Of a stretch of DNA of 7,261 nucleotides, positions 1 to 4,165 are shown piece after piece. The stretch comes from Archangium sp. (GTDB lineage: Bacteria; Myxococcota; Myxococcia; Myxococcales; Myxococcaceae), in the NCBI GenBank assembly GCA_016793585.1, contig JAEUJR010001156.1, positions 1-7,261 of the forward strand, written 5' to 3'. Below the pieces are notes generated by a model, which saw nothing but the letters and a program-made list of their open reading frames with translations, did not search any database and was not told the origin of the DNA. A program made the translations under genes and the position numbers. Numbering within the stretch: position 1 is the first letter of the stretch; every line of letters starts with the position of its first letter.

Positions 1-887
1 TGTACACGATGCAGCTCGCCTTCGGCATGTCGGCCCTGGCCGAGCTGTGGACGGACGTGCAGCGCGCGTCGGGTGCGGCCGAGCGCGTGTTCGAGCTGCT
101 GCACCGCAAGCCTGCCATTCCCCTCGACGGCGGAGACACCCTGCCCTCGCTCGACGGCGCCGTGCGGTTCTCGCATGTGAACTTCAGCTACCCCGCGCGC
201 CCCGACGTGAAGGTGCTCGACGACTTCTCGCTCGAGCTCAAGCCCGGAGAGATCGTCGCCCTCGTCGGCCCCTCGGGTGCGGGCAAGTCGACGATCGCCT
301 CGCTGCTGTACCGGCTGTACGACCCGCTCTCGGGGCAGCTCGAGCTCGATGGCAAACCCTACGCCACGCTCGACCCCGAGTGGCTGCGCCGTCAGGTGGG
401 CGTCGTCGCGCAGGAGCCGCTGCTCTTCTCGACCAGCATCGCCGAGAACATCAGGTACGGCCGGCCCGAGGCGACCGACGCAGAGGTCGAGCAGGCGGCG
501 AAGCTGGCCAACGCGCACAGCTTCATCGCCAGCTTCCCCGAGGGCTACGCCACGCTCGTGGGTGAGCGAGGCATTCAGCTCTCGGGTGGGCAGAAGCAGC
601 GCGTCGCCATCGCGCGCGCGGTGCTGAAGAACCCGAAGATCCTCATCCTCGACGAGGCCACCAGCGCGCTCGATGCCGAGAGCGAGCACCTCGTGCGCGA
701 GGCCCTCGAGCGGTTGATGCAGGGCCGCACCACGTTGATCATCGCGCACCGCCTCTCGACGGTGAAAGACGCCAACCGTGTGGTGGTGCTCGAGTCAGGC
801 AAGGTCGTGCAGTCGGGTACGCACGCGGGGCTCGTCGGCGAAGAAGGGCTCTACCGGCGCCTCGTCGAGCGGCAGTTCGCAGCGTGA
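1..887 (+). CDS. ABCB-type ABC exporter half-transporter, C-terminal part (5' end outside window)
   Basis: This is the ATP-binding end of a fused permease-ATPase exporter of the ABCB (MDR/TAP/MsbA-like) group, which pumps hydrophobic or peptide substrates across the inner membrane as a dimer. The frame is open to the left edge (first whole codon at 3), so the six-helix membrane domain is mostly missing; the ATG at 9 is internal. Numbering from that Met, residues 10-32 are the typical end of the last helix and linker (QRASGAAERVFELL). The nucleotide-binding domain follows: A-loop Tyr61 (SYPARP), Walker A GPSGAGKS 87-94, Q-loop Gln135, signature LSGGQ 191-195, Walker B ILILDE 211-216 with catalytic Glu216, D-loop SALD 219-222 and H-loop His247. 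All catalytic residues are present, so the ATPase should be active. The substrate cannot be told from this part. It converges on the Hpt gene with one base between stop codons. Family call is very sure; substrate unknown. Confidence 0.96.
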   Translation, partial: YTMQLAFGMSALAELWTDVQRASGAAERVFELLHRKPAIPLDGGDTLPSLDGAVRFSHVNFSYPARPDVKVLDDFSLELKPGEIVALVGPSGAGKSTIASLLYRLYDPLSGQLELDGKPYATLDPEWLRRQVGVVAQEPLLFSTSIAENIRYGRPEATDAEVEQAAKLANAHSFIASFPEGYATLVGERGIQLSGGQKQRVAIARAVLKNPKILILDEATSALDAESEHLVREALERLMQGRTTLIIAHRLSTVKDANRVVVLESGKVVQSGTHAGLVGEEGLYRRLVERQFAA

Positions 888-888
888 G

Positions 889-1224
889 TCAGGCCGCCCT
901 GGCCGACAGCGCCCCCATCAACCTGGCCATCTCGGCGTCGAGCTGTTTTTGCAGGTCGGCGACCCGCGACAGCTCGTTCTGCGCGCCTGCGTGTTCGAGC
1001 TCCTTCGCGACCGCAGTGGCGGGATGAGCGGCGAGGCTCACGAGCGCGCCCTTGAGCCGGTGCGCCGTGCGCTTGATCGCCAAACCGTCACCACCTGCGA
1101 CAGCGCGTTGAACGTCAGCCAGCAGCGCCGGCCCTTCTTTGCGAAAGAGCTCGAGAATCTCGTTCACGAGGCCGTCGTCGCCAGCGCAGTTCTCCTTGAG
1201 CGCGTTCCAATCGATCACATCCAT
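889..1224 (-). CDS. Orphan Hpt (histidine phosphotransfer) domain protein
   Basis: A 111-residue protein made of a single Hpt domain, the helical-bundle module that relays phosphate between receiver domains in multistep phosphorelays in the cytoplasm. The key motif is AHRLKGA with the predicted phospho-acceptor His55, followed by the usual small-residue helix (LVSLAAHPAT) and an ALE-like helix (VAKELEHAG, 73-80). N-terminal helices hold LVNEILELFRKEGPALLADVQRA, also typical. No kinase, receiver or output domain is attached, and none is encoded next door, so partners are unknown. I chose the ATG at 1224 because AAGGAG lies 7 bases upstream and the Hpt fold begins there; an upstream in-frame ATG at 1296 would add 24 residues unlike any Hpt. 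It converges on the ABC exporter gene and is divergent from the cyclic-nucleotide-binding gene, so it is probably transcribed alone. Confidence 0.9.
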   Translation of the reverse strand: MDVIDWNALKENCAGDDGLVNEILELFRKEGPALLADVQRAVAGGDGLAIKRTAHRLKGALVSLAAHPATAVAKELEHAGAQNELSRVADLQKQLDAEMARLMGALSARAA

Positions 1225-1376
1225 GTGCCAGCTCCTTGACGGGTCCTGGAAGACTCTCCCGCACTCCTGACCCCGGTCGGCCACCACGGCGTCCAACGTC
1301 AGCCTCGAGCGTACTGCAAGCCGCTGGCCGGGTTCCGGTTGCTGGTGGTTGGCATCACGGCTAGGCGGCCTGTCGC
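1225..1376. other. Divergent intergenic region between the Hpt and CNB-DUF1003 genes
   Basis: These 152 bases must hold the promoters of both divergent genes if each is transcribed alone. I see no convincing -35/-10 pair on either strand. On the plus strand AGGCGG (1363-1368), eight bases before the ATG at 1377, is a one-mismatch Shine-Dalgarno. An in-frame TAG at 1362-1364 rules out any earlier start for the plus-strand gene. Confidence 0.5.
1232..1237 (-). promoter_or_regulatory. Ribosome binding site of the Hpt gene (decides its start)
   Basis: Read on the minus strand this is AAGGAG, seven bases before the ATG at 1224-1222. It is the strongest Shine-Dalgarno in the neighbourhood and supports the shorter, domain-only Hpt product over the longer frame starting at 1296. 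Confidence 0.8.
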
Positions 1377-2249
1377 ATGCCTGCCGACACTGCCCTGCTC
1401 GCCAGCGTTCCCCTCTTCGAGCGCCTCGACGAAGAAGAGCGTGCGCTGCTGGCGGCGCAGCTCGACGACGTGAGCTTCGAGGCGGGCCAGGTGGTGTTCC
1501 GCCGCGGCGACCCGGGCGGCTCGATCTTCATCGTCGTCTCTGGCGCCGTGGAGATCTTCGTCGAAGACACGGTCGGCCAGCGGGTGGTCTTCGAGACGGC
1601 GAAGGCGGGCGACTTCTTCGGAGAGCTCTCGCTGCTCGACGGCGACCCTCGCAGCGCCTCGTCGGTGGCGCTCGAAGCGACGCGCGCGGTGCGGCTCGAT
1701 CGCAACGATCTCGAGCTGCTCTTCAAGCGTCACCCGACCGCCGCGATGGACGTGCTGGCCGTCATCGGCAAGCGCCTGCGTGAGGCCGACAAGGTGATCG
1801 GCACGCGCCCGACGTACAGCCCGAACCAGGCCGTCGAAGAGAAGCTCACGACCGTGCAGCGCATCGCCGATCTCGCGGCGGCGTTCTCGGGCAGCATCAG
1901 CTTCCTCGTGGTGCACATGGTGTGGTTCGCCTGCTGGATCGCGGTGAACCTCGGCTTCGTACCGACCGTCGCGCAGTTCGATCCGTTTCCGTTCGGGCTG
2001 CTGACGATGGTGGTCTCGCTCGAGGCGATCTTCCTCTCGTGCATGGTGCTCATCAGCCAGAACCGTCAGGCCGCGAAGGAGCGCATCCGCTCCGATGCCG
2101 AGTACGACGCGAACATTCGCGCGGGCCTCGAGGTGACGCAGCTGCACGTGAAGATCGACGCGCTGGCCGAGCAGACGTTGTCGCGCCTGGCCGCGCTCGA
2201 AAAACGCGTCGCGGCCGTGGGTCAACCGCCGTCGAACGGGTCTCGGTGA
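1377..2249 (+). CDS. Cyclic nucleotide-binding domain protein with C-terminal DUF1003 membrane domain
   Basis: A 290-residue protein with two domains. Residues about 8-130 are a cyclic nucleotide-binding beta-roll. The phosphate-binding cassette is clear: FGELSLLDGDPRSASSVA at 81-98, with Glu83 (ribose) and Arg92 (phosphate) in their canonical places, so cAMP or cGMP binding is likely. Residues about 155-262 are a DUF1003 domain: a transmembrane helix near 172-193, the FDPFPF motif (201-206), a second helix near 206-226, then the conserved SQNRQAAKER cytoplasmic tail. The last 30 residues look coiled-coil-like (LAEQTLSRLAALEKRVAAV). There is no HTH, so it is not a CRP-type regulator; it is best read as an inner-membrane protein with a cytoplasmic nucleotide sensor at its N-terminus. 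DUF1003 has no firmly established activity. The start is fixed by an in-frame stop at 1362-1364. It probably stands alone: 127 bases separate it from the operator-like repeat's right edge-side neighbours and no gene follows closely. Confidence 0.92.
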   Translation: MPADTALLASVPLFERLDEEERALLAAQLDDVSFEAGQVVFRRGDPGGSIFIVVSGAVEIFVEDTVGQRVVFETAKAGDFFGELSLLDGDPRSASSVALEATRAVRLDRNDLELLFKRHPTAAMDVLAVIGKRLREADKVIGTRPTYSPNQAVEEKLTTVQRIADLAAAFSGSISFLVVHMVWFACWIAVNLGFVPTVAQFDPFPFGLLTMVVSLEAIFLSCMVLISQNRQAAKERIRSDAEYDANIRAGLEVTQLHVKIDALAEQTLSRLAALEKRVAAVGQPPSNGSR

Positions 2250-2262
2250 ACCCGCGCGCCTC

Positions 2263-2280
2263 GGGGTCGTCGATCACCCC
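2263..2280 (+). terminator. Weak stem-loop after the CNB-DUF1003 gene
   Basis: GGGGT (2263-2267) pairs with ACCCC (2276-2280) around an 8-base loop, starting 13 bases past the stop codon. There is no T-run after it, so it is at best a weak or RNA-processing element rather than a classical intrinsic terminator. Confidence 0.25.
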
Positions 2281-2291
2281 CGAAGACAACG

Positions 2292-2334
2292 TTGCGCCAC
2301 GACGACGCGCGCTTGCGTCACGGCGTTGACGCAA
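2292..2334. promoter_or_regulatory. Inverted repeat with an extra half-site: candidate operator
   Basis: TTGCGTCA (2313-2320) and TGACGCAA (2327-2334) form a perfect 8-bp inverted repeat around the 6-base spacer CGGCGT. A near-identical half-site, TTGCGCCA, sits at 2292-2299, exactly 21 bases (two helical turns) upstream of the left arm and in the same orientation. The array lies 90 bases upstream of the start of the 128-residue gene, and a TTGACG that could act as a -35 box overlaps the right arm (2326-2331), although no clear -10 follows. This layout suits a dimeric repressor or activator. The cognate regulator is not recognisable. A small RNA hairpin is the alternative reading. Confidence 0.4.
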
Positions 2335-2372
2335 CCCGGGGCACGTGTGACTCGGCGACAAACGATCGCGCG

Positions 2373-2392
2373 GCGACGAGAATGTCTCTCGC
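2373..2392 (+). other. Stem-loop in the leader of the 128-residue gene
   Basis: GCGA-C-GAGA (2373-2381) can pair with TCTCTCGC (2385-2392), leaving C2377 bulged and a 3-base loop. It ends 31 bases before the ATG at 2424. Whether it is in the transcript depends on an unmapped promoter, so a role is only a possibility. Confidence 0.25.
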
Positions 2393-2423
2393 AGTCGTCA
2401 CTCCACCCACGAGGCACACCGTC

Positions 2424-2810
2424 ATGAAGCAGGCTCCCCTCTTTCGTCGTCAGTTCTTCATTCAGAAGCCGGGCCCCGGCGTCGAGAACACCGAAGCAGG
2501 CGGCGCGGTCGAGTACGTGCGCATTCACGGCAACCCGTCGAACCCGGGCCAGGTGCTCAACAACCAGCGCGTGCGCCTCACCCAGGGCGGCATGATCGAC
2601 GTGGTGTCGGAGGCGCGTGGCGGCGACGGGCTGGGCCGCATCGCGTACGGCCCCGGGCTGCGCGCCGGCATCAAGCGCGGCGACGAGACGTTCACCTACC
2701 GCTTCGAAGTGCCACAGGCGGCGGTGACGGGCGACACCTACGCGATCTCGGTCTGGGGCAACGACGTGCAGCCGGCCTTCCGGTTCACCATCGAGGTCGG
2801 CACCAAGTGA
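2424..2810 (+). CDS. Hypothetical 128-residue protein, probably beta-rich
   Basis: I do not recognise this family. The start chosen is the ATG at 2424, with GAGG nine bases upstream (2411-2414); the frame stays open upstream to an ATG at 2292, but those residues are low-complexity in character and cross the hairpin and operator-like region. The product starts MKQAPLFRRQFFIQKP and shows no signal peptide, lipobox or membrane helix, so it is probably cytoplasmic unless exported by another route. Its middle has conserved-looking Gly turns and alternating hydrophobic residues (GGAVEYVRIHGNPSNPG 26-42, YGPGLRAGIKRGDETFTYRF 75-94). The C-terminus, DTYAISVWGNDVQPAFRFTIEV, reads like two beta strands closing a sandwich. 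There is no cysteine and no obvious catalytic cluster. It has its own leader, and the following lipoprotein gene starts 57 bases downstream, so co-transcription is possible but unproven. Real gene: likely, from frame quality and ribosome site; function: unknown. Confidence 0.75.
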   Translation: MKQAPLFRRQFFIQKPGPGVENTEAGGAVEYVRIHGNPSNPGQVLNNQRVRLTQGGMIDVVSEARGGDGLGRIAYGPGLRAGIKRGDETFTYRFEVPQAAVTGDTYAISVWGNDVQPAFRFTIEVGTK

Positions 2811-2814
2811 CGTA

Positions 2815-2835
2815 CCGGGGTTAAGGGCGCCCCGG
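2815..2835 (+). terminator. GC-rich stem-loop after the 128-residue gene
   Basis: CCGGGG (2815-2820) pairs with CCCCGG (2830-2835) around a 9-base loop, starting four bases after the stop codon. No T-run follows. It could be a weak terminator, or could fold differently through the GGGCGCCC palindrome at 2825-2832. Confidence 0.3.
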
Positions 2836-2851
2836 CCCGTGTCGAAGACGA

Positions 2852-2871
2852 GCATGGAGGTCTCTCCATGC
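2852..2871 (+). promoter_or_regulatory. Hairpin enclosing the Shine-Dalgarno and start codon of the lipoprotein gene
   Basis: GCATGGAG (2852-2859) is the exact reverse complement of CTCCATGC (2864-2871), with loop GTCT. The left arm carries four of the five bases of the GGAGG ribosome site (2856-2860), and the right arm contains the ATG (2868-2870). Both would be paired in the mRNA, so translation should depend on opening this stem, for instance by temperature, a protein, or ribosomes arriving from upstream. This is an inference from complementarity only. Confidence 0.5.
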
Positions 2872-4064
2872 GTCCCGTCTCCACGTGTGCTCTCACGATC
2901 GTGTCGCTGCTGGGCTGCGGGCCCGCGGCGACCGTCGACTTCACCTTCTCTTCCGATCGCCAGACCTTCGACGGCCGCTCCCAGCGCGCGATCGTCAGCG
3001 TCGTGGCGGTCGACGAGAAGGGCGCTCCCGGCACCGGCATCGTCGAGCTCACCAGCGGCGTGGGCTCGTTCGTCGAGGGCCCGCAGCTCGCGCTCGTCGC
3101 CGGCGCTGGCTCGGCCACCTTCCTCTGCAACCCCGGAGACGAGAGCGCCTGCGCGGGCCAGGTGCGCCTCGGCGCGACGTGGCGTGGGCAGAGCCGTTCG
3201 ATCATCGTGCGGGTGACGCCGTCAGACCCTGCCACCCACCCGCTCTGGCGCGTGGTGCCGACGCTCCAGTCCGTCACGCTTCACGCGGCTGCGGTGGCGC
3301 CCAATGGCACCGTGTGGGCCGTGGGCGATCGTGGCGTGCTGCTGCCCTTCACCGGCGGGGCGTGGGGTGAGCCGGTCGCCACGGGTGTCGGCACCTCGCT
3401 GCGCGCGATCGTCGTCGACGGCTCGGGCGTGCTCACGATCGCTGGCGATCGCGGGGTGGTGCTGCGCGGCCCTCCAGAGCAGCTGAGCCGCCTGCCGCAC
3501 GGGCTCACCAGCGATCTGCGCGCCGTTCGGTACGAGCTCGGAGCGCTCTTCGTGGCCACCAGCGCGGGCGAGATCGGGCGCTACACCGGCACCGACTTCG
3601 AGCTGTTCACCCTCTCGTCGCTGGCGATCAACGGGCTCTCGGCTCACGGCGGAGCCCTGTACGCCGCAGGTGAAGACGGGCTGTTCAGAACGGACGACGG
3701 CGTCAACTGGCAGGCGGTGACGACGCCGGTGCTCGCGCGCTGGCTCGAGCTGCACTCCGACGCCGACGGCCTGTGGGCGCTGGGCCGCCGCACCTCGAGT
3801 CGGGCCGAGCCCATTCTCATTCAGGGGCCGGGGCCTGATTGGAAGAGCACGACCCTGCCTGCCGGCGGCGTGCAGGCGATGTCGTGGGGCACGGGCTCGG
3901 CCGATCGGTGGGTGGTGACCGACACGAGCGTGTTCCGGCAGCAGGTGGGTTCGGCCTGGGAAGATCTCGAGGCGCCCTCGGGCGGCAACGCGATCGTTCA
4001 GCTCGGCGGCACGTCGGTGCTCGTCATCGGGCCCCCTGGCGTGTCGATCGTGCGAATTCGCTAA
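2868..4064 (+). CDS. Lipoprotein with Ig-like domain and seven-repeat beta-propeller
   Basis: A 398-residue predicted envelope lipoprotein. The N-terminus is a short type II signal peptide with lipobox LLGC, lipidation expected at Cys17; residue +2 is Gly, not the Asp that retains lipoproteins in the inner membrane of E. coli. Residues about 20-117 look like a bacterial Ig-like domain (VVAVDEKGAPGTGIVELTS, then GSATFLC), with Cys87 and Cys95 close enough to form a disulphide. Residues about 130-398 form seven repeat units beginning near 142, 180, 219, 256, 294, 337 and 375, spaced 37-43 residues, each with a core like G-x-V-W-A-V-G-D-R-G-V-L; this fits a seven-bladed propeller of the Ycf48/WD-like kind. 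No catalytic motif is visible, so binding or scaffolding at the cell surface is the likely role, ligand unknown. The ATG at 2868 is the only start giving a full signal peptide; GGAGG precedes it by seven bases. Confidence 0.85.
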   Translation: MRPVSTCALTIVSLLGCGPAATVDFTFSSDRQTFDGRSQRAIVSVVAVDEKGAPGTGIVELTSGVGSFVEGPQLALVAGAGSATFLCNPGDESACAGQVRLGATWRGQSRSIIVRVTPSDPATHPLWRVVPTLQSVTLHAAAVAPNGTVWAVGDRGVLLPFTGGAWGEPVATGVGTSLRAIVVDGSGVLTIAGDRGVVLRGPPEQLSRLPHGLTSDLRAVRYELGALFVATSAGEIGRYTGTDFELFTLSSLAINGLSAHGGALYAAGEDGLFRTDDGVNWQAVTTPVLARWLELHSDADGLWALGRRTSSRAEPILIQGPGPDWKSTTLPAGGVQAMSWGTGSADRWVVTDTSVFRQQVGSAWEDLEAPSGGNAIVQLGGTSVLVIGPPGVSIVRIR

Positions 4065-4072
4065 GCGTCACG

Positions 4073-4100
4073 AGGGTTTGCTCGACCGAAAAGAAACCCT
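4073..4100 (+). terminator. Inverted repeat after the lipoprotein gene
   Basis: AGGGTTT (4073-4079) pairs perfectly with AAACCCT (4094-4100) around a 14-base loop, beginning nine bases after the lipoprotein stop. There is no T-run downstream, so it may be a weak terminator, a transcript 3'-end stabiliser, or part of the leader of the next gene. Confidence 0.35.
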
Positions 4101-4123
4101 GTCACAAGCTCAGGTGGTGGTCG

Positions 4124-4155
4124 CGTTGAGGGTCATGAACCCCTCGACGAAAGGA
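4124..4155 (+). promoter_or_regulatory. Leader stem-loop directly abutting the ribosome site of the VIT-VWA gene
   Basis: Bases 4124-4133 pair with 4139-4149 as a ten-pair stem (one G-T wobble, C4143 bulged) closed by the loop CATGA. The ribosome site AAAGGA (4150-4155) begins at the next base, ten bases before the ATG at 4166. The stem leaves the ribosome site single-stranded, so it may protect the mRNA or present the site, rather than block it. Confidence 0.4.
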
Positions 4156-4165
4156 CCTCACACCC

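Noticed and set aside
778..1239. Plus-strand frame of 153 codons over the Hpt gene
   Set aside because: Overlaps the end of the ABC gene in another frame and is antisense to a clear Hpt domain; no motif or ribosome site.
1225..1296. N-terminal extension of the Hpt protein to an ATG at 1296
   Set aside because: The strong ribosome site and start of the Hpt fold are at 1224; the extra 24 residues do not resemble Hpt sequence and would overlap the gene's own ribosome site.
1299..2225. Minus-strand frame of 308 codons over the CNB-DUF1003 gene
   Set aside because: The plus strand has two intact conserved domains; the antisense product is Arg/His/Glu-rich with no motif. It also ends before the Hpt gene start rather than forming a plausible operon.
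2326..2360. Sigma-70 promoter with -35 TTGACG at 2326
   Set aside because: No acceptable -10 element appears 16-18 bases later (GACTCG region), so it is noted only as part of the operator candidate.
2292..2423. Longer form of the 128-residue protein starting at 2292 or 2382
   Set aside because: These starts lack good ribosome sites and the extra residues would run through the inverted repeat and leader stem-loop; the ATG at 2424 has GAGG upstream.
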